From Candidatus Eremiobacteraceae bacterium (GTDB taxonomy: Bacteria; Vulcanimicrobiota; Vulcanimicrobiia; Eremiobacterales; Eremiobacteraceae): a DNA stretch of 51,602 bases. The stretch covers positions 1 through 51,602 of the forward strand of contig DATCBN010000022.1 of NCBI GenBank assembly GCA_036511855.1, given 5' to 3'. Shown here piece by piece: positions 8,539 to 18,720 of this stretch (the first letter of the stretch is position 1; each line of letters opens with the position of its first letter). The notes beneath the pieces are model-generated. The model saw only the letters and a program-made list of their open reading frames with translations, was not told the DNA's origin and did no database searches. Position numbers and translations under genes: made by a program.

Positions 8539-8544
8539 CGTGGT

Positions 8545-10128
8545 TCAATACCTCGCGATCTGCGCGAGCAAGCCGTCCTCGCCGGCCCACACCGAATCGA
8601 GTCCGTGTTCCCAGCCGTTGACCAGGAACGCGTAGATCACAACACCGTGATGCGCGGTCTTCACATACCCCGCCAGACTGCTCACTCCCTCGATGTATCC
8701 GTCTTTGCCGAGCACGCGACCAAGCGCATCGGGGGCGAGATCCCGTACGTGCACCGTTCCGTCTAAACCCACGCGCGGCAGCAGCGCCGCATACTTTGCG
8801 GCGTCGGGACCCGAGACGAGTTCACGCAGCACGGCCGCCACCGCCGAAGCGTCGATCCGGTTCGCCGTGGATAGACCCGACCCGTCCGCAAGGCCAGAAC
8901 CGGCCTCGGAAACGCCGACCTCTCGCAAGTGATCTCTTTCTGCCGCGAGTCCGTTTGCCAACGTACCGACACCGAATCGCTGTGCGCCGACGGAGCGGAG
9001 CAGTTGCTCGGCGATGTGATTGTCGCTATCGACCATCATGCGGTGGATGATCGCCGTGAGTGGCCTCGACTCTCGAGTCCAGATTGCGACGCCGCCGGGC
9101 GGGGCAGTGCCTACCGACGCATCGCCGCCAACGACAATTCCGGCTTTCACGAGCATTGCTTTCAGCGCGACGGCCGCTTTTTGCGTCGGATTCGAAAGGC
9201 TCCGCCAATATTTTTGCGGTGCGCCGTACGGGATCAGGCCCGAGACTTGAAAGCCGCCGCCGTCTGGCAGCGGATCTATCCGGAGCGTGTTTTGAGCATC
9301 GGACGAAGTCGTCCGAATGGTTCCGACCACAGCGCCGGCGATCGCATCCGGATCGACGCGCACATTCGCGGCGCCGCCGCTCGGGTAGGGGGTGATTGTG
9401 AACTGCGCCGTGCCCCCGTCCATCGTCACCGCACTCGTGAGCGCGGCATACCCATATTCGAGGTCGTCGGCAGCCCACGTCGGGTTCACCTCGTCGGGTC
9501 CGAAAAGACTGCCGTCGGCGATCACGTCACCGTCGATTCGGTCGATGCCGGACGCCCTCATCGCCGCGACCGCGCGTTGCAGATCGGCGCTCGTCAATTC
9601 GGGATCGCCGCCTCCAACAAACCAGAGAGAGCCGGTGATCGCATTTCCTTGCGGCGCCTGACCGGTGACAAACCGAGACGTAAATCGATACGCGGGTCCT
9701 AGGTCGCGCAGCGCGGTCGCCGCGACGACGAGCTTGAGCACCGACGCGGGCGCGAGCGCGCCATTCGCGTTGCGCGCGTAGAGTTTCGCGCCGGTCCGCG
9801 CATCTTCGATCACGACGCCGGTGGACGCTGGGAAATCGCCATTCCCGAATACGCTGCCGGCAGCGCCTGCGATTTCATGCGTTTGCCGAGCAGACCAAGG
9901 CGACCCGGCGCGAATGAAGTTGCTGGCGAACGCGGGCGGTCGAGGCGTCGCGTGCGCGACAACCGTCGTCTTTGGATGCGGCGCGAAGACGTGTGCGATC
10001 CAGATAACGGCTAGGACAATTGCAGCGAGGACGCATACGGCGGCAAACCGGCGCCGCGCCGCGCGAAGACGCGCCCGGCGGAGACGACGCGGTTGGTACG
10101 CGTCAGGCGGAGGAACGGCCGCTCGCAT
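8545..10128 (-). CDS. dacB: D-alanyl-D-alanine carboxypeptidase/endopeptidase, PBP4 (S13) family
   Basis: PBP4-type enzymes trim or cut peptide cross-links in peptidoglycan outside the membrane. The start at 10128 gives 527 aa: an Arg-rich cytoplasmic tail, one membrane anchor at about residues 28-48 (FAAVCVLAAIVLAVIWIAHVF), then the peptidase. The serine acylation motif SVLK is at 129-132 within APASVLKLVVAATALRDLG. The second motif, SDN, occurs in MVDSDNHIAEQLLRSVG. The third motif, normally KTG, reads KTA in GYVKTAHHGVVIYAFLVNG near the C-terminus. The start overlaps the end of the upstream glycosylase gene by 26 nt, and AAG-rich sequence containing GGGAAG precedes it. The KTA change is unusual but conservative and need not abolish activity. 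Confidence 0.92.
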   Translation of the reverse strand: MRAAVPPPDAYQPRRLRRARLRAARRRFAAVCVLAAIVLAVIWIAHVFAPHPKTTVVAHATPRPPAFASNFIRAGSPWSARQTHEIAGAAGSVFGNGDFPASTGVVIEDARTGAKLYARNANGALAPASVLKLVVAATALRDLGPAYRFTSRFVTGQAPQGNAITGSLWFVGGGDPELTSADLQRAVAAMRASGIDRIDGDVIADGSLFGPDEVNPTWAADDLEYGYAALTSAVTMDGGTAQFTITPYPSGGAANVRVDPDAIAGAVVGTIRTTSSDAQNTLRIDPLPDGGGFQVSGLIPYGAPQKYWRSLSNPTQKAAVALKAMLVKAGIVVGGDASVGTAPPGGVAIWTRESRPLTAIIHRMMVDSDNHIAEQLLRSVGAQRFGVGTLANGLAAERDHLREVGVSEAGSGLADGSGLSTANRIDASAVAAVLRELVSGPDAAKYAALLPRVGLDGTVHVRDLAPDALGRVLGKDGYIEGVSSLAGYVKTAHHGVVIYAFLVNGWEHGLDSVWAGEDGLLAQIARY

Positions 10129-11056
10129 CTTCCCACCACGCGAGTTGTGCATCCCAGCGCGCGAACCAATAGACGAGCGATTGCCATTCGCCGAATTCCG
10201 CGAACCGCTTGCGGATCTGCTTCTCCGTGGGCCGCCGCCCGTTGAACAGTTCACGTTTGGCATACGCGTACGTGGCGCTATCAACCGAGATGTGGTCGTA
10301 GTGGCCTAAGAGATTCATCAGGAAATGCGCCGACGACTTTCCGACGCCTTTCAATTTTGTGAGGGTCTTGAACACCGTCTCGGCGTCGGCGGTGGACGCT
10401 TGCGCGTCGATCGCGTCGAGGTCGATGTCGCCCGATTTTTGGCGCCGGGCGAGCTCAAAGATGTATGGCGCCCGGTAGCCGGCGCGAACGTAATCGCGAA
10501 ACCAGCGTTCGCCGGCGCGTGTGACCTGGCCCGGAGTGGGCCACGAACGCAGCGACGGTTCGGCTGGGCACACGTCGCCGAGCTCCGCTACGCGATTGAT
10601 CATGACGACGGCTTGCTTCCATAGCACATTGGTGCCGAGTATGGCCTTGATCACGTCTTCGAAAAGCGTCGGCGCGCGCATGCAACGGCCCGCGCCATGC
10701 AGGTGCGCCGACTGCAGCTCCTCGCGCTGTGTGCAAAGCCGGTAGAATCCTCGCAGATCCTCTTCGGCGTGCATCATCACCGCGCAGCGGCGCGCCATCT
10801 CCTGTGCCACCCCTAGATCGCCTGCGCCATCGCCGGTGACGCTTATCGCCACATCGACATGTCCTCGCTTTGACGATTTATCTTCAACCATCTCGACGAG
10901 CATCACGCGGCCATCATGCAATCGCTCCGCGCGCTGCAATACGCCGCGTTCGTGCTGCCATCGAAACGGCAAGGTCTGATACCATCCGTGCGAGATGACC
11001 GTCGAGAACAGTCCGAAGGGTTTCTTGATCGTGAGGCGGGCGGCGGCGGTTTCCAT
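10103..11056 (-). CDS. HhH-GPD superfamily base-excision DNA glycosylase
   Basis: A 317-aa protein of the endonuclease III/AlkA superfamily, which excises damaged bases. The C-terminal half has the hallmark helix-hairpin-helix, LKGVGKSSAHFLMNLLG, followed by the catalytic aspartate in HISVDSATYAYAKRE. The N-terminal half (KPFGLFSTVISHGWYQTLPF, then a beta-rich stretch) resembles the AlkA-type TBP-like N-domain. The block APTLFEDVIKAILGTNVLWKQAVVMINR matches the helical part of AlkA/OGG1-like proteins. There are no four cysteines for a 4Fe-4S cluster, arguing against endonuclease III or MutY. The best guess is a 3-methyladenine or 8-oxoguanine type glycosylase; substrate not determinable here. 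It shares a 26-nt overlap with dacB downstream. Confidence 0.87.
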   Translation of the reverse strand: METAAARLTIKKPFGLFSTVISHGWYQTLPFRWQHERGVLQRAERLHDGRVMLVEMVEDKSSKRGHVDVAISVTGDGAGDLGVAQEMARRCAVMMHAEEDLRGFYRLCTQREELQSAHLHGAGRCMRAPTLFEDVIKAILGTNVLWKQAVVMINRVAELGDVCPAEPSLRSWPTPGQVTRAGERWFRDYVRAGYRAPYIFELARRQKSGDIDLDAIDAQASTADAETVFKTLTKLKGVGKSSAHFLMNLLGHYDHISVDSATYAYAKRELFNGRRPTEKQIRKRFAEFGEWQSLVYWFARWDAQLAWWEDASGRSSA

Positions 11057-11101
11057 CTAGCCGTCGGAGTGAAACGCGACCGGAGTGATTCCCTGCCGGA
11101 G

Positions 11102-12648
11102 CTACTTTGCGGGAACGTAGAGATAGTTAATGTCAAAAGTTTGCGTCAGCGGCGCACCGTCCGCGGTATGCGGGACCACGTAGGTACTTTGCATCGCGGC
11201 GTTGAGAGCCGCTGCGGAAAACGCGGGCGCGTCGGAGACGTCATGGACTACTGCGACCAAAGGCTCGCCCGACGCGGACACATGAATGCTGACATGAATC
11301 GCAAGGGGCTGTGGGGGCTCAACCGCTGGAGCGTATTGTGGCCAGCTCACCGTCGCAAAACGCGCGGGCAGTACCGTCTCTACGATCGGCGCAGTCAACC
11401 ACGGTCGATCGGTTTGGGCGACTGCGACAAGCGAGTCGCTATCGAGCTTGTTTTGAACATTGGCTAGGTAAGGTCTGCACGTCGCGCTTTTCTTTAAATG
11501 TTCCGTGACCGTTTGGACGGTGCCCGACGTCAGTGCAGCGCCGGGCCAGAACAGCGCGCCGTCCATCGACGCGTAGTCCGTGCTGATGTCGCGACCAGCG
11601 CCCATCGTGTCGAAATATCCGCGCAAGAGGATTGTCCAAAGGAGATCGTTCGCATGTGAGGTGGAGTCGGTCATTCTTAGTGCAATGGAATCAAACTGTG
11701 ATTCTGCTATAGAGAGATTGACTTCGTACCAAGTTGCCGTTCCGGAATTCAGGCTCGCGACGACGAACGGGCTGTCGAGAATCGCGGGGCAGTACGTTTT
11801 GAGCAAATCCGAAATTTCCGGCGGCATGGGTTCGTCGTCCATGCGAAATTCATAGATGATCTTATACGTTGAGACAATCGGAATCCCATCCAACGTGCTT
11901 CCGGAAAATGCGCTTTTTCGCACCGCGTCCATCGCAGCAGAATCGAGCGCCTTGAATCCCGACGACACGCCGATGTGTGCGGATTCCAGCTGCCCCGCCG
12001 GACCAAGTTGGACGATCACGACGACTTTGCCGCTCACGTCCATACTTTGTGCCAGCAGAGGGTAGTTCGGGCTTGGCTTTGTCGTGAATTTCGCCTCCGT
12101 CGATCTGCCGCTGAACAATTTCGCCTGAGCCGCATCGGGCGAAGCCGCGCCAGCGTCACTAAAAGTTGCGTTAACCGTCGGAATGTCCCATCCGTTCAGC
12201 CCGGCGACTTGATCTTCTACCCGAACCTCCGGTGATGTGCACGGGCTCACCACATCGCCCGATACGGTATCGACAACGGCAACGCCCGTAACGTCTTGGG
12301 ATGGCCGGTCGAAGACCAGGACGTCGTCGTACGCGTCTTCGTCTCGATAGTATTGCAGGTGTGGTGTGCGAGCACGGAGCTGAGCGCCTCCGGTTCCCGC
12401 TTGGATCTGTAAGTCGATGTCTCTCGGCGCTTTATCCAAATTTGCTTCGACGACGACGCGGTAGCGATAAATCTGGCGGACGTTCCTTTGCCCTCTAAGC
12501 TCAGCGACAAGACGCCAACAGGACATACATCGGCACGGGCCGCGGCAACTGTCGATGCAAACAGAACAATCGCAGACAACGCAATAATACAAATGCGAAG
12601 AGACAAAGCACACCGATCTTGAGCCGTATCCGGCCCAGCGTCGTGCAT
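11102..12648 (-). CDS. TonB C-terminal domain protein, exported, apparent frameshift near 12481-12500
   Basis: The main frame (11102 up to about 12500) encodes a roughly 460-aa region with a TonB-type C-terminal domain: SPNYPLLAQSMDVSGKVVV, then QLGPAGQLESAHIGVSSGF and DSAAMDAVRKSAFSGSTLDG. A second, weaker repeat of this fold sits at the extreme C-terminus (VSASGEPLVAVVHDVSDAPAF, SAAALNAAMQSTYVVP). No proper N-terminus exists in this frame; its upstream extension is Cys-rich and unnatural. The neighbouring frame supplies a textbook signal peptide (LRICIIALSAIVLFASTVAAARA), starting from ATG 12648 or TTG 12606. It then leaves homologous-looking sequence at 12481-12500. Joining the two needs a one-base change, so this is either a sequence error or a recent frameshift. 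The exported protein may be an energy-transduction-like or simply secreted TonB-fold protein. Confidence 0.75.
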
Positions 12649-12700
12649 TCGCCGCGGTGGCGCGCAGGCACCCCTCGTACACGAGAGGAACTTCGCGCCG

Positions 12701-13699
12701 ATGCAGTCATCCGGCGCGATTGCCGACGCAAATCACGACGAACGCGGCCTCGAACTTGCAAAACGCGTCATCAAGGGCGATTGGCGCGCGCTTGCGCGCG
12801 CCATCACGATCGTCGAGAACGACGACCCCGCTGCCGGCGCGCTTGCCAAAGCACTTTATCCCCACACCGGCCACGCGCACGTCATCGGCATCACAGGTCC
12901 CCCGGGCGCGGGAAAAAGCACCTTGGTCGACGGCTTGGCTTCCGTGATCCGCAGTCAAGGGATGACGGTAGGGATTATCGCGGTCGATCCGTCGAGCCCA
13001 TATACCGGCGGCGCCGTGCTCGGCGATCGCGTGCGTATGCAGCGCCATGCCGGCGATTCCGGCGTCTTCATTAGAAGCATGGCGTCGCGCCGTCATCCAG
13101 GTGGACTTGCTCCGGCGACGCGCGACGTCATCCGCGCGTTCGATGCGTACGGCCACGACGTCGTACTCGTCGAGACCGTCGGCGTTGGACAGGTCGAGCT
13201 CGAGATCATGAAAGTGGCCGACACGGTTGTGGTCGTCACTGTTCCCGGTCTCGGCGACGGCGTCCAGACGATCAAGGCCGGACTGGTCGAAATCGCCGAT
13301 ATTTTCGTGGTCAACATGGCCGATCGGCCGGGCGCGAATCAGAGCGTCGCGGATCTGAAGATCATGCTCACATTGGGAGGCGCCGAAGAGCGGCGGCGGC
13401 GCTGGAAACCGCCGGTGCTGGAAACGGTCGCCACGGCCGGCACCGGAATCGTTGCGCTCTGGGAAAAATGCGTCGAGCACCGCCAGATACTCTTGGCGGA
13501 CGAACGGATGGGCCGGACGCATGACCGGTTGCGTGAGGAGGTCATCGAAGCCGTCCAGCAGCGAATCGGACGAATCGTGGGAGAACAACTCACTAAGGAC
13601 GGCTCGATGGAGCCCATCCTTGCGGCGGTGCTTCGCCGCGACATCGATCCTCGCGCCGCCGCCGGCAAGATCATCGACGAGTACCTAAAACAAGCATAG
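12701..13699 (+). CDS. meaB: MeaB/ArgK-type GTPase (methylmalonyl-CoA mutase chaperone family)
   Basis: MeaB-family G proteins load and protect adenosylcobalamin in methylmalonyl-CoA mutase and related mutases. The 332-aa protein has the Walker A/G1 motif GPPGAGKST at 66-74, the family block VDPSSPYTGGAVLGDRVRM at 96-113, SMASRRHPGGLAPAT at 127-140, and the G3-like ETVGVGQ at 158-164. The G4 motif, usually NKAD, reads NMADRPG at 205-211. This might change guanine recognition or simply be a lineage variant. The C-terminal dimerisation helix region (RLREEVIEAVQQRIGR) is present. No mutase gene is adjacent, so the partner is elsewhere. The 5' neighbour is divergent, so the promoter must lie in or near the 12607-12700 region. 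Confidence 0.93.
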   Translation: MQSSGAIADANHDERGLELAKRVIKGDWRALARAITIVENDDPAAGALAKALYPHTGHAHVIGITGPPGAGKSTLVDGLASVIRSQGMTVGIIAVDPSSPYTGGAVLGDRVRMQRHAGDSGVFIRSMASRRHPGGLAPATRDVIRAFDAYGHDVVLVETVGVGQVELEIMKVADTVVVVTVPGLGDGVQTIKAGLVEIADIFVVNMADRPGANQSVADLKIMLTLGGAEERRRRWKPPVLETVATAGTGIVALWEKCVEHRQILLADERMGRTHDRLREEVIEAVQQRIGRIVGEQLTKDGSMEPILAAVLRRDIDPRAAAGKIIDEYLKQA

Positions 13700-13844
13700 T
13701 TGTCCCGCGTCTCGAGCCGAATTCACAATTACTCCGACCGAAATAGGAATAAAGTTTCAAGACATTGGTGCTTGGGTAGAAGAAACTTACTACATTCGAG
13801 ATACGGCCCCGTGAAAGTACTTTACTTCCCAACGAGGAGCATCC

Positions 13845-14024
13845 ATGATCACATTACCCGACGACTTCTTTCGCGAACCAACCGAGCACGACGTTCTCAA
13901 GCTAGATGTCGTGAACGAGTACGAGCGGCGGCGCTTGATGCGCCAAGTCGCGGATAACATCGTCGCGGAAACCGGCGACGACTCGTCGGCGATGGTCAAA
14001 CGGGGCCATCCCACCGGACCATAA
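13845..14024 (+). CDS. Small charged orphan protein (59 aa)
   Basis: A short gene with good support. GAGGAGC at 13834-13840 is placed correctly before the ATG, and a strong intrinsic terminator follows the stop by under 30 nt. The protein begins MITLPDDFFREPTEHDVLKL and is acidic and probably helical in the middle (NEYERRRLMRQVADNIVAE), with a basic, glycine/proline-containing end (VKRGHPTGP). There is no signal peptide, membrane segment or cysteine. I do not recognise it. The 145-nt region upstream is AT-richer than its surroundings and presumably carries the promoter. TTGGTG at 13765 and TACTAC at 13788 are 17 nt apart, but this is only a weak match. Confidence 0.72.
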   Translation: MITLPDDFFREPTEHDVLKLDVVNEYERRRLMRQVADNIVAETGDDSSAMVKRGHPTGP

Positions 14025-14051
14025 ACTCGGGGCAGCCCGACCTTCCAATAA

Positions 14052-14085
14052 GAAGCGGCCGACAAATCGCGGCCGCTTCATTTTA
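14052..14085 (+). terminator. Rho-independent terminator after the 59-aa gene
   Basis: A perfect 10-bp GC-rich stem, GAAGCGGCCG (14052-14061) with CGGCCGCTTC (14070-14079), 8-nt loop, followed by ATTTTAT. It ends the plus-strand transcript of the small gene. The complementary strand lacks a good T-run before the convergent ribonuclease gene's end at 14108, so it is mainly plus-strand. Confidence 0.88.
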
Positions 14086-14107
14086 TGATTCTCAAGACTC
14101 GATTGCG

Positions 14108-15484
14108 CTACGGTATCTCGACTTTCTCGCCGGCTCGCGCCGGCGTCGCGTTGATGCCGCATTTCGCCATGACCGCCGCCGAAAGAGACTCCGCCGCCAC
14201 CGGCTCACCGTGAACGATGTACGCGCGCGGTTTGTTGGTGAAGTAACCAAACCAGCGCAGTAGTTCGCCGCGGTCCGCGTGGGCTGAAAACCCATCGATA
14301 TGCGTTACGTGCGCGGCGACGGGAACCGGCACGCCGAAGATGCGGACGGTCGGCGCGCCGCCGAGAAGCGTTCGACCGAGCGTGCCCGGCGCTTGAAATC
14401 CGACAAAGCACACGGTATCGTTGCGGCGCGGCAACCGGTTTCGCAAATGATGGAGGATCCGTCCGCCGCTCGCCATGCCGCTCGCGGAGATGATCACCGC
14501 GTTCGAAGCGATATCGTTGAGCGCGATCGATTCTTGTGCCGAGACCGTCGTCTTGACGAACTGCGCGCCGAGGCTCTCGTCCGCTGGACCAAAACGCGCC
14601 TTGGGATTGAATCGCATGGCTTCGGGGTGACGCTCCATTATCGCGTCTGCAGCGATCGCCATCGGGCTATCCACGAAGACCTTCAGTTTAGGAATCGCGC
14701 CCGTTGATTGGAGCTGGCCGATCGCGTAAAGTAATTCTTGCGTCCGGCCAACCGCGAACGACGGCACGACCAGGACGCCTCCACGCTTGATCGCTGCGTT
14801 GATCGTGTCGCCAAGATCCGCCTGCGGATCGGTCTCCGGATGCATGCGGTCACCGTAGGTCGACTCGCATAGGACGAAATCGCTCTCCGCGATAGGTGTC
14901 GGGTCGTTGAGCAGCGGTCGTCCATATCGGCCAAGGTCGCCGGTGAACGTCAGCTTTTTCTTGTCGAACCAGACCTCGATGATTGCCGAGCCCAGGATGT
15001 GGCCTGCATCGTTCAATTTGAACGTCATGCCGGCGATGTCGCCGCGAGTTTCGCCGTAATTGACCGGCTCGAAGAGGGAGGCGACTTTATCGACGTCCGC
15101 TGAGGTATAGAGCGGCGTCGTGTGCAGCCTGCGATCGGGGTGTTTGGCCGCGCGCAATGCTTCTTCTTGTTGCAGATGCGCCGAGTCTCGCAAGACGAGA
15201 GAGGCCACTTCGATCGTGGCCGGCGTCGTATAGATCGGCCCGGAGAAACCCGCTTGGGCGAGGGCGGGAAGATAACCGCAATGATCGAGGTGGCCGTGCG
15301 ATACGATGACCGCGTCGACGGTTTTCGGATCGACGGGCGGGGGCGTCCAGTTCCGTGCTTCGAGATCGCGCATGCCTTGATACATGCCGCAATCGAGCAA
15401 GACGCGTTTGCCTTCGGTTGTCTCAATAAGATGCTTGCTGCCGGTGACGACGCCGGCAGCGCCGATGAAAGTGATGGTTGCCAT
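14108..15484 (-). CDS. Beta-CASP metallo-beta-lactamase-fold ribonuclease (CPSF-like)
   Basis: Beta-CASP MBL enzymes process or degrade RNA with two zinc ions. The start at 15484 (MATITFIGAAGVVTGSKHL) is chosen because AGAAGGA lies just upstream; an ATG 33 nt earlier adds a basic tail of no clear meaning. The 458-aa protein has the metal motif HGHLDHCG with H63, H65, D67 and H68. The DAGHILGSAIIE, FTGDLGRYGRP and CESTYGDR blocks follow, then the beta-CASP insert (PSFAVGRTQELLYAIGQL, VDSPMA). The ISASGMASGGRILHHL and FVGFQAPGTLGRTLL blocks come next, and the C-terminal HIDGFSAHADRGELLRW and VHGEP motifs. All catalytic motifs look intact. It is 10 nt downstream of the SLOG protein, suggesting co-transcription. 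Confidence 0.94.
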   Translation of the reverse strand: MATITFIGAAGVVTGSKHLIETTEGKRVLLDCGMYQGMRDLEARNWTPPPVDPKTVDAVIVSHGHLDHCGYLPALAQAGFSGPIYTTPATIEVASLVLRDSAHLQQEEALRAAKHPDRRLHTTPLYTSADVDKVASLFEPVNYGETRGDIAGMTFKLNDAGHILGSAIIEVWFDKKKLTFTGDLGRYGRPLLNDPTPIAESDFVLCESTYGDRMHPETDPQADLGDTINAAIKRGGVLVVPSFAVGRTQELLYAIGQLQSTGAIPKLKVFVDSPMAIAADAIMERHPEAMRFNPKARFGPADESLGAQFVKTTVSAQESIALNDIASNAVIISASGMASGGRILHHLRNRLPRRNDTVCFVGFQAPGTLGRTLLGGAPTVRIFGVPVPVAAHVTHIDGFSAHADRGELLRWFGYFTNKPRAYIVHGEPVAAESLSAAVMAKCGINATPARAGEKVEIP

Positions 15485-15494
15485 CTGGTTCCTT

Positions 15495-16178
15495 CTAGGC
15501 CGTCTTCTCTTCGACAAACGTGGATGGACGTAAGTAGTGCGAATCTCGGTATGCGACGATACAACTGTTGATGAGCACTTCGGGGTCGGATTCGTAGACC
15601 AAGAGCGCGCCGGTTGCCTTGCCCAGTTTCGGTACGATCGACTTCAGTTCGTCCGCGATGCCGCCCGAGCCGGTCAGCACGCCGATGAGTTTGCCTTCGT
15701 CGTATGCGATGCAGAACTCGCCAAGCGTTCCGGAGCGGCCGCCGGCGATCACGACAAAGTCGGAGGAGTGGATATTGTGGACTTCGCGACCCATGAGCCC
15801 GCTGCCGGTGTAGATGATGACATCGTACGCATCGACGGGCGATTCATATTTGTTGACGTGTTCGCTGCGCGAGAGCGCCGGCGAAACGCCGACGGAGAGA
15901 CCGCCGGAATCGCGTGCGCCGCGCGCGGCGTCGTAGGGAAGTCCAGGACATGCGCCCGTGACCAGAACGCAGCCGGCTCGTGCGATGGCGGCTCCTAATA
16001 CGTAGCATCGCCGTCGTATCTCCGGCAGAAGTTCGCCGCCGGCCGCACCCATCACGCCGATCGCGCGGACGGTCGGATCGTGATCGGGATCGTACGATGG
16101 GTCGGCGTCGGGCGCCACATCGCCCGTATACGGGCGCAACTCTTGACGCGTCGGATTGTCGCTCTCTGAATCGATCAT
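15495..16178 (-). CDS. SLOG/LOG-like nucleotide-binding protein (TIGR00725-type)
   Basis: The protein has the Rossmann-like SLOG fold shared by LOG phosphoribohydrolases, DprA and TIGR00725 proteins: RAIGVMGAAGGELLPEIRRR opens the domain, then AAIARAGCVLVTGACPGLPYDAARGA, and the signature GGRSGTLGEFCIAYDEGKLIGVL. The usual LOG motif PGGxGTxxE appears here as GGRSGTLGE, closest to TIGR00725-type proteins of unknown activity. From 16178 it is 227 aa; an in-frame ATG at 16229 (MADRKAGHL) adds 17 residues and cannot be excluded. The first 35 residues are low-complexity and acidic (DPSYDPDHDP). Ligand and role are unknown. It sits 10 nt upstream of the beta-CASP RNase in the same direction. Confidence 0.8.
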   Translation of the reverse strand: MIDSESDNPTRQELRPYTGDVAPDADPSYDPDHDPTVRAIGVMGAAGGELLPEIRRRCYVLGAAIARAGCVLVTGACPGLPYDAARGARDSGGLSVGVSPALSRSEHVNKYESPVDAYDVIIYTGSGLMGREVHNIHSSDFVVIAGGRSGTLGEFCIAYDEGKLIGVLTGSGGIADELKSIVPKLGKATGALLVYESDPEVLINSCIVAYRDSHYLRPSTFVEEKTA

Positions 16179-16305
16179 CGTGCACGTTTCCGCTTCATCG
16201 CTTAGATGCCCGGCCTTTCTGTCAGCCATAGCGGGCTGCCTGCGAACGACGAAAGTCGAGTTGTCAACGGGTCGTTCGTGCGTTAAAGTCGTATATGTCT
16301 TGGTA

Positions 16306-18144
<1,839 letters not shown>

Positions 18145-18157
18145 CGGACGGCAGTCC

Positions 18158-18526
18158 TTACTTCGCCGCTCCGTCGGGCTGCATCACACCAAAAATGTTT
18201 TCGTCGAGATCCTTGAAGTAGGCGAGCCAGCCAACTCCGGGTATCGCCATCTTCGGCACGCACATCGTGCCGCCCGAGGACAAAATAGTCCCCATTGTTT
18301 TTTCCAGGTCGGGCACCGTGATCGTATTGACACAAGGCTGCACGGGATCTCGGCGTTTCAAGAGACCGCCATCGATGCCGGGCTCCGATGCGTCGCCTGT
18401 GGAGACCAGCCAATACTCCGTCGGGCCATCCCACTTGGTGATCTTCCAACCAAAGATTTTGGTGTAGAAATCGGCTGCCTTCTGCGGATTGTCGGATGGA
18501 ATTTCGAAATGCGTCGGACGCGGCAT
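18158..18526 (-). CDS. VOC/glyoxalase-superfamily protein
   Basis: A 122-aa single-domain vicinal oxygen chelate protein. It opens with MPRPTHFEIPSDNPQKAADF, then FYTKIFGWKITKW, the usual first beta-alpha-beta module with its metal-position His6. It continues with the second module, NTITVPDLEKTMGTILSSGG, ending GWLAYFKDLDENIFGVMQ. GAGGAGTGACC directly before the ATG fixes the start at 18526 rather than an upstream ATG at 18556. Proteins of this sub-type are annotated as glyoxalase-like or bleomycin-resistance-like, but the substrate cannot be predicted. The stop is only 14 nt from the convergent typA stop. Confidence 0.87.
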   Translation of the reverse strand: MPRPTHFEIPSDNPQKAADFYTKIFGWKITKWDGPTEYWLVSTGDASEPGIDGGLLKRRDPVQPCVNTITVPDLEKTMGTILSSGGTMCVPKMAIPGVGWLAYFKDLDENIFGVMQPDGAAK

Positions 18527-18720
18527 GGTCACTCCTCTGCGCAACATGCGGTGCAATGAGCGCCCGGTGTTCGGATGCCCGCGGGCTGAGACCTGTCAAG
18601 AGCTTCGTCGAAAGCGAATCCATATGGAAAGCGCACAATGCCGCAGATTAGCGGCAAATGAATGCTTGCAGGCAGCGATGAGGAACAAAGAAGGTCGGTG
18701 CAAATTTTGCTCCGTCGATC

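Noticed and set aside
12481-12500. Programmed ribosomal frameshift in the TonB-like gene
   Set aside because: No X-XXY-YYZ slippery heptamer or following pseudoknot could be seen; an indel or sequence error is simpler.
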